Numbered from the stretch's first letter, positions 16,743-25,543 are shown. The stretch is 64,000 nt of DNA from Alphaproteobacteria bacterium (GCA_020632755.1 JACKEY010000005.1:434001-498000), one strand, 5' to 3'. The notes: generated from the letters alone by a model not told the origin. A program made the numbers and translations.

Positions 16743-16759
16743 CAAAGGCCGAGGTGCCC

Positions 16760-18070
16760 GTGGACCGCCAGAACCGCCTGATGCTCGTGCTGGCCGCCGT
16801 GCTGCTCGCGATGCTCGCGGCCATCCTGCTGGTGGACCCTCCCGATGGCGAAGACGAGGGCGAGGGGGGCGAGGAGTACAGCCGGCTGTTCGCCGACCGC
16901 GAGACCGAGCAGATCGAGCGCGTCGTGATCACTCGGGGCCAGGAGGAGCGAGCCTTCGTCCGCGACACCGACGGCTGGCGGATCGTGGCCCCGGTCCAGG
17001 CCCCTGCCGACAGCACGCGGGTCGAGGCGATGGTCGACAGCCTGGTGCGGGTCGAGGCCGGGCCGCCGCTGGAGGGCGACGCGGGCCAGTACGGGCTCGC
17101 GCCGCCGCGGACCAAGGTCGCCCTGCGAGGCGAAGACGGCGTCGAGCAGGCCCTGTGGGTGGGGGCGGACGCGCCGGTCGGCTTCCACAGCTACGTGCAG
17201 GCCGGCGAAGGCGCCCCGCCGCGGGCCAGCCGGGCCCGCCTGTCGCCGGCCCTGGACGTGCCCCTCGACGACCTGCGCCAGCGCAGCCTGTGGCGCATCG
17301 CCACGACGGCATCGACCTCGCTGTCGATCGCCGGCCCCCAGGTCGCGCTGGAGCTGGTCCAGCGCGAGGGGAGCTTCTGGGTCCGGGCGGCCCTGGCCGG
17401 GGCCGACGGCGCTCCCCCTGTGCTCGACGGCCCGGCCCACCGGGCCGACCCGGCGCGGGTCGACGCCCTGCTGCGAGCCCTGGCCAGCCTCGAGGCGGCC
17501 GGCTTCCGCGACGAGCTCGCGCCGGACATCATCGTCGGGGGCGAGCTCGTCGGGGGCACCACCATCACCGTCGAAGCGGCGGGCGCCCGCCAGTCCCTGT
17601 ACATCGCTCCCGACCCGGCCGGCGGCGCCGATCTGGCGACCGGCCCCCTGCAGGCCGGCGTCGTGGCGCTCGACCCCGCCTGGCGGCAATTCGCCGAGCA
17701 GCCCGTCACCGCCTGGTGGGACACGATGCTGCTGCCCGTCGCGCCGCCGGCGCTCAGCGGAGCGAGCATCCAGCTGGGGGATCGCACGGTCCGCGTCGAT
17801 CAGGACGAGGCGGGTGTCTGGAGTCCCGACGGCGCCAGCCGCCTGCTCGATGCCCTGGCGGCCGCCCGCATCGAGCCCGGCGAGGTCCCCTCCCCCGCCG
17901 GCGCGGCGTGGGGTGAGCTGCGCTTCGAGACGGACGACGGGCGCAGCCGCACGCTGCGGATCTTCCAGCAGCTGGACGACGGCAGTCGGCTGGTCGCCGA
18001 CGACGCCGGCGGCAGCGGCTTCCGCTTGCCCGCCATCGAGCTCGAGCGCATCCGTGGCGCCCTGCCCTGA
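16760..18070 (+). CDS. DUF4340-type membrane-anchored protein
   Basis: 436 residues. A single N-terminal membrane helix (about 7-25, LMLVLAAVLLAMLAAILLV) is followed by an acidic linker and a large extracytoplasmic part. That part contains repeated beta-rich units with 'DGWRIVAPVQAPADSTRVEAMVDSL' near the start, the pattern of DUF4340 proteins. In other bacteria such proteins sit beside gliding/ABC-transporter (GldF/GldG-like) genes; none are adjacent here. The GTG start has GAGG five nt upstream (16751-16754). Function is not established. Confidence 0.65.
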   Translation: MDRQNRLMLVLAAVLLAMLAAILLVDPPDGEDEGEGGEEYSRLFADRETEQIERVVITRGQEERAFVRDTDGWRIVAPVQAPADSTRVEAMVDSLVRVEAGPPLEGDAGQYGLAPPRTKVALRGEDGVEQALWVGADAPVGFHSYVQAGEGAPPRASRARLSPALDVPLDDLRQRSLWRIATTASTSLSIAGPQVALELVQREGSFWVRAALAGADGAPPVLDGPAHRADPARVDALLRALASLEAAGFRDELAPDIIVGGELVGGTTITVEAAGARQSLYIAPDPAGGADLATGPLQAGVVALDPAWRQFAEQPVTAWWDTMLLPVAPPALSGASIQLGDRTVRVDQDEAGVWSPDGASRLLDALAAARIEPGEVPSPAGAAWGELRFETDDGRSRTLRIFQQLDDGSRLVADDAGGSGFRLPAIELERIRGALP

Positions 18071-18100
18071 GCCTGCCCAGGGGCACGGGCCCCGGAGCGG

Positions 18101-19489
18101 CTACTGGGCGTCCCGCATCCGGGCGCCAGCGGCCGACAGGGTGGCGACGCTGGCCAGGGCGAAGCCGTCCCGGCCCGGGCGGGCGAGCACGGCGGCCAGC
18201 CAGCGCTGCAGCGCTCGGGGCGCGACGAGCCACAGCCCGACCGAGGCCAGGCCCGCCGCCGCGGCCAGCACCGGCAGGGTCGCCGCCGAGAGCAGACCCG
18301 CCAGGCCGGTCGCCACGGCCACGGTCCGGGCGACGCTGACGGACGCCACGGCGAGCCGCAGCCGCCGGCGGACGCGGGTCAGCGCGTCGTCGCGCCCCCG
18401 GTCGGCCGACGCGGCGGCCAGCAGGTGGCTGCGGCCCGCGTTCAGGGCGCCCTGGCGCAGCGCCACGATGGCGCGCAGGACGGACACGCTGTGAGGGTCG
18501 GCCTCGCAGCTCGACGCCCGGGCCAGCGCCGCGGTGGCGCCCGGCAGGTCGCCCTCGCGAAGCCGCGAGACCGCCAGCTGCCAGGCCAGCGAGGGGTCGT
18601 CGGGGAAGTACCGGCTGCCCATCTCCGTAGCGAGCCGGGCCTCGGCAAACCGGCCCAGCTGGTCGGCGACCACGGCCGCGCCGACGTAGGCGCTGCGGCG
18701 GTAGTGGTCGCCTTCGTAGGCGGCGATGAAGGCTTCGAGTGCGCCCTCGGTGTCGCCTTCGTGCAGCCGCTGCAGGGCGTTGCGCTGCGGCCGGGTGGGC
18801 GAGGCGGCCTCGACGTCGTCGTCCGCCTCTTCGTCGGACGCCGTGGCGCGCAGCCCCCGCGCCTGGACGGCGCTGGCGGTGAGCACCAGGCCGACGTCCG
18901 CGCTGTGGTGGAAGGCCACCAGGCTCTCGACTCCGTCGCCACCGTCGCGCAGGTGCTGCATCAGCTTCACCTGGGCGAAGAAGGCATCGCGCGCCGGGCA
19001 CGGCCCGCCGGGCTCGCCGACTTCTTCGAAGGGGTAGGCGTAGAGCAGCAGCGCGCCGGTCTCGCCGTCCAGGCGCAGGGCCCAGACCGACGCGGTCTCG
19101 AGGGCGCCGACCTGGTCGAGCTGCAGCTCGGGACCGACGACCTCCTGGCCCAGGCAGCGCCGCAGCAGGGCCGTCACCTCGCCCGCGAGGCCCGGCCGCC
19201 CCTCTGGAGGCAGCTCCAGTCGATGCAGCGCGGCCCCGCCGTAGCGCTCGAAGTAGCTGCGGCGCAGCTGGGCGATGCGCTGCCGGCAGTGCTCCGCCTC
19301 GGCATCGGCGATGTCGCCGTCGTCGTAGCGACTGGGCGCGCTGACGATGCGGCGCTGGTACAGCCGGATGCTCTCCTCGAAGGAGTAGCGGCGGACGACC
19401 CCATCGCGACCGACGATCTCCACGGGGAACTCGACCACCTGACTGTAGTCCTTTCGCCCGTAGCGCCTGAGCTTGCGCGACTTGTCCAT
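18101..19489 (-). CDS. TPR-containing protein with C-terminal membrane helices
   Basis: 462 residues. Residues 1-215 form an alpha/beta domain of unknown type, rich in charged residues (starts MDKSRKLRRYGRKDYSQ). An acidic linker (about 225-240) precedes TPR-like hairpins (about 245-370: NALQRLHEGDTEGALEAFI, YFPDDPSLAWQLAV). Two hydrophobic segments (about 390-435) should anchor it in the membrane. It is transcribed convergently with the DUF4340 gene; the two stops are 31 nt apart with no clear terminator between. I do not recognise a family. Confidence 0.6.
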   Translation of the reverse strand: MDKSRKLRRYGRKDYSQVVEFPVEIVGRDGVVRRYSFEESIRLYQRRIVSAPSRYDDGDIADAEAEHCRQRIAQLRRSYFERYGGAALHRLELPPEGRPGLAGEVTALLRRCLGQEVVGPELQLDQVGALETASVWALRLDGETGALLLYAYPFEEVGEPGGPCPARDAFFAQVKLMQHLRDGGDGVESLVAFHHSADVGLVLTASAVQARGLRATASDEEADDDVEAASPTRPQRNALQRLHEGDTEGALEAFIAAYEGDHYRRSAYVGAAVVADQLGRFAEARLATEMGSRYFPDDPSLAWQLAVSRLREGDLPGATAALARASSCEADPHSVSVLRAIVALRQGALNAGRSHLLAAASADRGRDDALTRVRRRLRLAVASVSVARTVAVATGLAGLLSAATLPVLAAAAGLASVGLWLVAPRALQRWLAAVLARPGRDGFALASVATLSAAGARMRDAQ

Positions 19490-19614
19490 CTCGCCCGACC
19501 CGGAGGGAGTCACGGTAGCACCCGCAGCAGCGGGGCCACAAGGCGGCGCGGTGCCGCCGGCCACCCTGGAAGCATGCCCCAGCCTGGGTCAGCGACCTGT
19601 CAGGAGCCGGTCTG

Positions 19615-19646
19615 GTGAAGATTGCTTACGCTGCAATAGGCTTCAC
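19615..19646 (+). promoter_or_regulatory. Interrupted inverted repeat upstream of the ECF sigma gene
   Basis: GTGAAG-ATTGC, a 7-nt loop, then GCAAT-AGG-CTTCAC: eleven paired bases with a 3-nt bulge on the 3' side, in an AT-richer patch within very GC-rich DNA. It sits 39 nt before the sigma-factor ATG, in the divergent spacer. It could be an operator (for example for ECF autoregulation) or a leader hairpin. Confidence 0.45.
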
Positions 19647-19685
19647 GCCCGCCCGTAGTGGGGGGTGGACGCGCGGAAGGGCCGC

Positions 19686-20312
19686 ATGTCCCGCCCGGGC
19701 CGTCCCGGACCCCCGACACCCCGGTTCCCTACGGAGATGGCAGCACGCGCCTTGCGCCTTCACGACGGCGAGATCGACGAGTCCCCCTGGATCGAGGCCG
19801 CCGCCGCCGGCGACCCCGAGGCCTCCGCGTGGCTGGTCGAGCGGTACACCCCGACGGTCTACCGGTTCACGTTGCGCTTGATGCGCAACGAACAGGACGC
19901 GCGCGACGCGACCCAGGACACGCTGGTCAAGGTCCTGCGCAACCTGGAGCGCTACGACGACCGGTGGAAGTTCTCCACCTGGGTCATCTCCATCGCCCGG
20001 AACACCTGCATCGACACCTTCCGCAAGCGGAAGCGGCAGAGCTGGGACGAGCCGACGGACGTGGCCGACCACGGTCCCTCTCCCCTGGAGCTCACCAGCC
20101 GCCAGCAGCGGGCCGAGGTGCTGCACGCCGCCCTCGACCGCATCCCGCCGCTGTACCGGGAGGTGCTCGTGATGTACCACTTCGACCACATGAAGTACCG
20201 GGAGATCGCCGACGTGCTCGACATCCCCATCGGCACCGTGATGAACCGCATCTTCCGGGCCCGCCGCAAGCTGCGCGACGCCTTCGACGCCGAGCTGGAC
20301 GGGGAGTCCTGA
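19686..20312 (+). CDS. ECF-family RNA polymerase sigma factor
   Basis: 208 residues. Region 2 (about 40-110) contains ERYTPTVYRFTLRLMRNEQDARDATQDTLVKVLRN and the -10-binding KFSTWVISIARNTCID. Region 4 (about 145-195) contains LPxxYREVLVMYHFD-like and DIPIGTVMNRIFRARRKL, a helix-turn-helix that reads -35 elements. ATG at 19686 has GGAAGGG a few bases upstream; a GTG at 19665 and an ATG at 19737 are alternatives. Its stop overlaps the next start (TGATG), so sigma and anti-sigma factors should be made together. Its own promoter region contains a strong inverted repeat. Confidence 0.93.
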   Translation: MSRPGRPGPPTPRFPTEMAARALRLHDGEIDESPWIEAAAAGDPEASAWLVERYTPTVYRFTLRLMRNEQDARDATQDTLVKVLRNLERYDDRWKFSTWVISIARNTCIDTFRKRKRQSWDEPTDVADHGPSPLELTSRQQRAEVLHAALDRIPPLYREVLVMYHFDHMKYREIADVLDIPIGTVMNRIFRARRKLRDAFDAELDGES

Positions 20313-20812
20313 TGTCCGCCGACACCTGGATCCACCTGCCCGATGCGCTGGTCGAGGACTTCGTCGAGGGGCGCCTGTCGGACCTGGACGCGGTGCGGGT
20401 CGCCACCCACGCCGACGACTGCGCCATGTGCCGCAACCGGCTGGCGGCCGCAGAGCCGCTGACCTCGCTGTTCGCCAGCTGCGACGAGCCCGACGTGCCG
20501 GCCGATCTGGCGGCCCGGGTCATCGCGGCCCTGGATGCACCGCCGCCGGCCGAGCGGCCGGTCGCGCCGGGCATCGCGGCCGGGCTGGCCGTCGCCGCCA
20601 TCGCCGTGCTGGTCCTGCTGGGTTCGCCCGGCGAGCTGGTGGCCGGCGGGCAGATCGTCTGGCAGGCGCTCGGGTCGACCCTGCGGGCAGTCGAGCTGCC
20701 GGTCGCCCTGGTCACGCCTGTCTGGATGGCGGCTGCGATGGCCACCTTCGCCGCTGCTGCCGTGACGGCGCGTCGCCTGGAAGGCGGCCCGCGGCAGGCG
20801 TCGTGGCGGTGA
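20312..20812 (+). CDS. Zinc-binding (ZAS-like) membrane anti-sigma factor
   Basis: 166 residues. The N-terminal domain carries the ZAS signature H33-x3-C37-x2-C40 (THADDCAMC). Residues about 90-112 are a membrane helix, and a second hydrophobic stretch lies at about 137-155. ZAS proteins hold their cognate ECF sigma factor inactive until a signal triggers release or proteolysis. One-base overlap with the sigma gene and a 4-nt GTGA overlap with the next gene support a three-gene unit. Confidence 0.85.
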   Translation: MSADTWIHLPDALVEDFVEGRLSDLDAVRVATHADDCAMCRNRLAAAEPLTSLFASCDEPDVPADLAARVIAALDAPPPAERPVAPGIAAGLAVAAIAVLVLLGSPGELVAGGQIVWQALGSTLRAVELPVALVTPVWMAAAMATFAAAAVTARRLEGGPRQASWR

Positions 20813-21849
20813 GAGCCGCGCTGCGGGTGGCCCTGGCGGGGCTGCTCCTGCACGGTGCGGCCTGGGCCGACGACACGGTGGACGCGCCCGTCGCGCCCGC
20901 TCCCGTGGTCGTGCCGACCGAACCTGCGGCCACGGCCGCACCGGACCTGCCGGCTGGCGTCGCGGCCGACCCGACCGAGCCCGCTGTGGCGCCCGATCCC
21001 GCCCTCGCCCGGGTCGAGGAGCTGGAGCGCCGCCTGGCCGAGCTCGAGGGACAGCTGTCCACGAAGGAGGACCCCGATCGCCCGCAGAGCCGCTCTGGCC
21101 GCGGCGGGCTGACCATCGCCGTCGACGAGCTCGTGCGCGACGCGGTCGGGCTGGGCGGCCCGGTCGATGTCGCGGGCACGGTCGAGGGCAACGCCGTCGG
21201 CCTGGGCGGGGACGTCCGGGTGCGCGACGGCGGCAAGGTCGACGGACACGCGGTTTCTTTCGGCGGAGAGGTCGTGGTCGAGCCGGGCGGCACCCTGACC
21301 GGAGAGGCGCTGGAGCTGGACGTCGAAGACGGCGCCACCGTCGCCCTCGCCGTGCCGCGTCCCGACGACTGGACGGGCACCCTGCGCGATCTCGCGCGGC
21401 GCTTCGCCCTGCTGCTCGGTCTGGCCGCGGCGGGGACCCTGGCGGTCACGCTGTGGCCCCGCCAGGTCGACGAGGTCGCCCGTCGCATCACGACCCGCCC
21501 GTTCTGGTACGGCATCGCCGGCGCGGCGCTGACGACGGCCCTGACCCTGGGCGCGTCGGTGCTGGCCATCACCGTCATCGGCCTGCCCGTGTCCGTCCTG
21601 TTCCTGTTCGTGCTCGCGCTGGCCTGGCTGGTCGGCGTGTCGGCCGTCTGTCGGGTCGCCGGCGAGCGACTGCCCGGCGGGGCCTCGCGCAGCCCCCTGG
21701 CGGCCTACCTGGTCGGCGCGGGCCTGCTCGCCCTGATCTCGATGGTGCCGGTGCTCGGCAGCGCCGTCACCGTCCTCCTGGCGCTGCCCGCCGTGGGCGC
21801 GGCGGTGGTCGCGGGACTGTCCGACGAGCCCGAAGACCGGCTGGCGTGA
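20809..21849 (+). CDS. Bactofilin-like/polymer-forming domain membrane protein
   Basis: 346 residues starting at the GTG of a GTGA overlap. A signal peptide (to about residue 22) is followed by a Pro/Ala/Thr-rich linker and a short coiled coil (ARVEELERRLAELEGQL). A run of bactofilin-like beta repeats comes next (DAVGLGGPVDVAGTVEGNAVGLGG, then DGHAVSFGG), spanning about residues 110-185. Four hydrophobic membrane segments end the protein (about 195-335). This arrangement occurs in proteins called 'polymer-forming cytoskeletal-like' membrane proteins; because of the signal peptide the repeats should face the periplasm. Placement after sigma/anti-sigma suggests an envelope-stress effector or sensor, which is inference. 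Confidence 0.75.
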   Translation: MRAALRVALAGLLLHGAAWADDTVDAPVAPAPVVVPTEPAATAAPDLPAGVAADPTEPAVAPDPALARVEELERRLAELEGQLSTKEDPDRPQSRSGRGGLTIAVDELVRDAVGLGGPVDVAGTVEGNAVGLGGDVRVRDGGKVDGHAVSFGGEVVVEPGGTLTGEALELDVEDGATVALAVPRPDDWTGTLRDLARRFALLLGLAAAGTLAVTLWPRQVDEVARRITTRPFWYGIAGAALTTALTLGASVLAITVIGLPVSVLFLFVLALAWLVGVSAVCRVAGERLPGGASRSPLAAYLVGAGLLALISMVPVLGSAVTVLLALPAVGAAVVAGLSDEPEDRLA

Positions 21850-21872
21850 CCGCAGCTCTCCGCCCCAGGCGA

Positions 21873-21878
21873 TAGGCT
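21873..21878 (+). promoter_or_regulatory. TAGGCT -10-like hexamer, leaderless geometry
   Basis: TAGGCT ends 7 nt before the lipoprotein ATG, which would place the transcription start at or next to the start codon. No Shine-Dalgarno is present. Similar TAnnnT hexamers precede several other genes here. Confidence 0.35.
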
Positions 21879-21885
21879 GCGCGGG

Positions 21886-23064
21886 ATGTCGCTTCCCCTC
21901 CCCTCGGTCCTGCTGTTGCTGACTGCCTGTGGCGGCGCCCACACCGCCGACCGGCGCGCGGTCGACGTCTCACCCACGGTCGCCGTCCAGGCCCCGGTCT
22001 CGACCGATCCCGGCGCGTCCGCCTCCGTCGTGCCCTGGCCCCTGCGCCACCGCGGCTTCGCCGGCGACGGGCCGCGGGTCGATCCGCAGGTCGCATGGAA
22101 GGTCGCCCTGCCGGGCCCCGTCACCGCACCCCTCACCACCGACCGCACGTCGATCTTCGCGGTGGGCGGTGGGACCGTGACCAACATCTCGCGCAAGGGC
22201 CAGGTGCTCTGGCAGGTGCAGCCCGACGCCGTCGGACCGGTCACGCCCTCGGGCAACGACCTGTACGTCGGGGTCCGCGACGGCGCGCTGATCGGACTGT
22301 CGCCCAGCGACGGCGGCGACAAGCTGGCCTTTCCGGGGACGGCCCGGGTCCGCGGCAGCGCGGTGCCGGTCGAGGGCGGGCTCGCCTGGGCCACGGTGGA
22401 CGGCAAGCTGCACCACACGCTGGGCGACACGCGGACCATCGGTCCCACCGTCGCCCGGGACCTGGCCAGCGACGGCGACTTCGTGTTCCTGAGCAGCCTG
22501 GACGGCATGCTCTACGGCGTGCCGGGCCCCGGTCGCAGTGAAGCCGCCTGGCGCTCCCGGCTGCCCGGCCCGGCGCGCACCCAGCCGGTCGTCCTCGGCA
22601 GCGTGGTCATCGTCGGGCACGACGCAGGGACCGACACCCAGCCCGGCCTGTTCGCGGCCAGCCGCACCTCGGGCCGCGTCGCCTGGCAGCGGCAGCTCGC
22701 GTCGCCTCCCGCCAGCGACCTGGCGGTCGCCGATCTGCTGCCGGCGGACGACACCGCGGGCATGGTCGTCCTGATCCCCCGCCACGACGGCGTCATCGAG
22801 GCCTTCGACCCCAAGACCGAGACCACCCGCTGGGAGACGGCCCTCGGCCCCCACCCGCTGGTCGGGTCGCCCGTGGTCGCCGGGCGCAGCGCCTGGGTCG
22901 GCGATGCCGGCGGCAGCGTGCATCGGGTCGACCTCGACGACGGCGGCGTCGCCTGGTCCCGCGATCTGGGCGCCGCCGTGACCGGCGATCCCCTGCTCAT
23001 CGACGGCCTGCTCGTCGTCGGCCTCGCCGACGGCACGGTCGTCGCCCTCGAGGACGGCACGTGA
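21886..23064 (+). CDS. PQQ-like beta-propeller lipoprotein (BamB-like)
   Basis: 392 residues. The signal peptide has a lipobox (LLLTAC). The body is a run of beta-propeller blades with BamB/quinoprotein-like motifs (GTVTNISRKGQVLWQVQP, DGALIGLSPSDG, GSVHRVDLDDGGVAWSRDLG, DGTVVALEDGT). Unlike true BamB there is no bamA complex gene nearby, so assembly-machine membership is only one possibility; such propellers also act as generic scaffolds. Its stop overlaps the next start (GTGA). Confidence 0.8.
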   Translation: MSLPLPSVLLLLTACGGAHTADRRAVDVSPTVAVQAPVSTDPGASASVVPWPLRHRGFAGDGPRVDPQVAWKVALPGPVTAPLTTDRTSIFAVGGGTVTNISRKGQVLWQVQPDAVGPVTPSGNDLYVGVRDGALIGLSPSDGGDKLAFPGTARVRGSAVPVEGGLAWATVDGKLHHTLGDTRTIGPTVARDLASDGDFVFLSSLDGMLYGVPGPGRSEAAWRSRLPGPARTQPVVLGSVVIVGHDAGTDTQPGLFAASRTSGRVAWQRQLASPPASDLAVADLLPADDTAGMVVLIPRHDGVIEAFDPKTETTRWETALGPHPLVGSPVVAGRSAWVGDAGGSVHRVDLDDGGVAWSRDLGAAVTGDPLLIDGLLVVGLADGTVVALEDGT

Positions 23065-24311
23065 AGATCCTGGGCGGGGCCGCGCTGCCCCCTGTCGAGC
23101 TGCTCCACTCCGGTCCCACCCTCGCTGCGCCCTCGCCCGAGCTGCGCGTGGTCGAGGGGGGACTGCTGCGCGTCGGCCGCGATCCCCTGCTGGTGCCGCG
23201 TCCTGGCTCGCTGCGCGTCGCGGTCGGCCCGCGGGGGGCGCTGCTGGCCCACACGCTCGACACCGGCACTCGCCTCGAGTGGCTGCGCGGGGACACCATC
23301 GCGCACGTGCGCGACCTGCCCGGCGCCGTGCTCGCGCTGGGGTCGGACGTGGTCATCTGGAGCGGGGGCGGCGCCGTGCACGTCGAGACCGCGGACGGGC
23401 GCGCCTGGCCCGTTCCCGAGGGGGCCCGCGTCCGCAACGCCTGCCCGGCGCCGTGGGGGCTGTGCTGGACCGAGGGGCGCACCTTGTTCCGCTGGCGGCC
23501 CGATCGCGGCGCCTCGGTGGCCGCGACCCTTCCCGCCGCCACGGGGCGGCTGTGGACGGGGCCGGGCGGCATGGTGCTGGCCGACACCCGCAAGGGAGCG
23601 GTGCTCTGCGTGCCCGGCCAGGGACCGGTCCCGGTCGAGGGCCTGTCCGGCCGCATCACCGCAGCGGATCTGTCCGTGGACGTGGTGATCGAAGACGAAG
23701 ACGGCGTCGCACTGATCGAGGACGGCGAGGTCATCGACCGGCGCGAGTCCGGGCGCGTCGGCTGTGAGGGACGGTGGCTGGACGAAGCCGGTGATCTGCG
23801 CGCCTGGGACGAGGAGGACGACGTGCCGGCGCCGGGAGCGGCGGTCGTCTTCCAGGGCGCGCTGCATGGACCGGGCGGGCTCGCCTGGGACCTGGACGAC
23901 GGCCAGCCCGTCGGGGTGGCGCTCTCCTCCGGCGCGGAGCTCGCCCTCGGCGGCTCCGAGCTGGGCGTGCTCGTCCTCGAGGACGACGAGCTGTGCATGG
24001 TGATCCCGCCGACCGATGCCGCGCCCGACGGCAGTCGCCTCCTCCAGGCCCGGGTGCCCGACGGCGCGCTCCCGCTCGCGCTCGAGCTGCACGCCGGGCG
24101 CTGGGTGCTCCAGACCGACCAGGGCGCCTTCCGCGAGGACCTCCATCGGGGCCTCGTTCGCTGCGACCTGCCTCCCCGCGAGCCCCCTCCCCTGCCCGCC
24201 CTCGCCGCCGCCCTCCCCCTCTCCCTCGACGGGGCCCACGCCGCCCCCGACGGGAGCCTCTGGGCGTGGCAGGAGCTCGGTCTGCTGCTCCGGATCGGCG
24301 CCACACGTTAA
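23061..24311 (+). CDS. Unrecognised beta-rich (propeller-like) protein
   Basis: 416 residues with no signal peptide, lipobox or membrane helix. Regularly spaced short beta strands with GxxLxWDLDD, DGRAWPVPEG and RLWTGPGGMVLADTRKG segments suggest a beta-propeller of six or seven blades. I do not recognise a family. The GTG start overlaps the BamB-like gene's stop by 4 nt, so the two are probably co-expressed; the cytosolic location of this one versus the lipoprotein location of the other is notable. Confidence 0.6.
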   Translation: MKILGGAALPPVELLHSGPTLAAPSPELRVVEGGLLRVGRDPLLVPRPGSLRVAVGPRGALLAHTLDTGTRLEWLRGDTIAHVRDLPGAVLALGSDVVIWSGGGAVHVETADGRAWPVPEGARVRNACPAPWGLCWTEGRTLFRWRPDRGASVAATLPAATGRLWTGPGGMVLADTRKGAVLCVPGQGPVPVEGLSGRITAADLSVDVVIEDEDGVALIEDGEVIDRRESGRVGCEGRWLDEAGDLRAWDEEDDVPAPGAAVVFQGALHGPGGLAWDLDDGQPVGVALSSGAELALGGSELGVLVLEDDELCMVIPPTDAAPDGSRLLQARVPDGALPLALELHAGRWVLQTDQGAFREDLHRGLVRCDLPPREPPPLPALAAALPLSLDGAHAAPDGSLWAWQELGLLLRIGATR

Positions 24312-24335
24312 GCGCGTCGGCCGCAAGGAGTGCAG

Positions 24336-25505
24336 ATGGCACGCGTGGAGATCCGCCCGGTCGAGCTGACGGGCGACATGGCCCCGTTCTACCGCTTCCC
24401 CTGGAAGATCTACGGCGACGATCCCCACTGGGTGCCGCCGCTGTTGATGGAGCGCAAGGAGTTCTTCTCGACGAAGGACAACCCCTACTTCGGGCTGGCC
24501 GACATCAAGCTCTGGATCGCCTGGAAGGACGGACAGCCCGTCGGCACCATCAGCGCCCAGGTCGACCACGGCTACCAGAAGGTCGAAGCCGGCGTCGGCT
24601 TCTTCGGCTTCTTCGAGTTCATCGACGACCCCTGCATCGCGCGCTGCCTGATGCGCACCGCCTGCGACTGGCTGCGCGAGCAGGGCATGACCGAGGCCCG
24701 CGGGCCCTTCAACTTCAACACCAACCACGAGTGCGGCCTGCTGGTCGACGGCTTCGACAGCGACCCCCTCGTGCTGATGACCTACAACCCGGCCTACTAC
24801 CCGGGCATCTACGAACGCATCGGCCTGCAGAAGCGCAAGGATCTGCTGGCCTACTGGCTCGACGCGGGGCCGATCCCCGAGAAGATCCAGATGATCGCCG
24901 AGCGGGTGAAGGAGCGGTACCCCGAGTTCAAGCTCCGCCCGGTCGACATCAAGAACTACGAAGCCGAGGTCGAGCTCGCTCGCCAGCTCTACAACGACGC
25001 CTGGGCCGACAACTGGGGCTTCGTGAAGCTGACCGACGAGGAGTTCCAGAAGGTCGCCAAGGGCCTCAAGCCCATGATCGACCCGCGGCTCTGCTACGTG
25101 CTCGAGCACCACAAGCCCGACGGCACCGTCCAGCCCGTCGCCTTCAGCCTGACGCTCCCGGACTTCAACCAGGTCGTCAAGCCGATGAACGGCCGCATCT
25201 TCCCCTTCGGGTGGTGGCACTACCTGACCCGCAAGAACCGGTGGGACCAGCTGCGGGTGTTCACGCTCGGGGTGGCCAAGGAACACCAGCGCCGGCCGCT
25301 CGGCGCGCTGCTGTACCAGGCCACCTGGGAAGCCGGCCTGGCCATCGGGATCAAGGGCGCCGAGTGTTCGTGGGTGCTCGAAGACAACACGCGCATGCGC
25401 GGCGCCATCGAGAAGCTCGGCGGCCGGGTCTACAAGACCTACCGCATCTACGGCGTCGACCTGCACGACACCGAAGAGCTCGACCGGGAGCACTGCGAGG
25501 CCTGA
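24336..25505 (+). CDS. GNAT-fold N-acetyltransferase (YghO-like)
   Basis: 389 residues. The N-terminus carries the family pattern MAPFYRFPWKIYGDDPHWVPPL, followed by FFSTKDNPYF and a GNAT-like acyl-CoA fold. GFFGFFEFIDD and EARGPFNFNTNHECGLLVDGF lie mid-protein. A second acyl-transfer-like half contains VAKEHQRRPLGALLYQATWEAG. This resembles the uncharacterised YghO-type acetyltransferases; the substrate is unknown. ATG chosen because AAGGAG is 5 nt upstream (24325-24330). It follows the propeller gene by 24 nt and may be in the same operon. Confidence 0.75.
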   Translation: MARVEIRPVELTGDMAPFYRFPWKIYGDDPHWVPPLLMERKEFFSTKDNPYFGLADIKLWIAWKDGQPVGTISAQVDHGYQKVEAGVGFFGFFEFIDDPCIARCLMRTACDWLREQGMTEARGPFNFNTNHECGLLVDGFDSDPLVLMTYNPAYYPGIYERIGLQKRKDLLAYWLDAGPIPEKIQMIAERVKERYPEFKLRPVDIKNYEAEVELARQLYNDAWADNWGFVKLTDEEFQKVAKGLKPMIDPRLCYVLEHHKPDGTVQPVAFSLTLPDFNQVVKPMNGRIFPFGWWHYLTRKNRWDQLRVFTLGVAKEHQRRPLGALLYQATWEAGLAIGIKGAECSWVLEDNTRMRGAIEKLGGRVYKTYRIYGVDLHDTEELDREHCEA

Positions 25506-25531
25506 GCCGTCGTCGGCATCAGGGTCGCAGC

Positions 25532-25543
25532 GCTCCCGGGAGC
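25532..25543. repeat. 12-bp perfect palindrome between convergent genes
   Basis: GCTCCCGGGAGC lies between the GNAT stop and the ExbD stop. It may contribute to bidirectional termination, although there is no T-run and no loop. Confidence 0.3.

Noticed and set aside
22512..25493. 993-codon minus-strand open frame across the propeller and acetyltransferase genes
   Set aside because: It covers three well-supported plus-strand genes and shows no recognisable motif; shadow frame.
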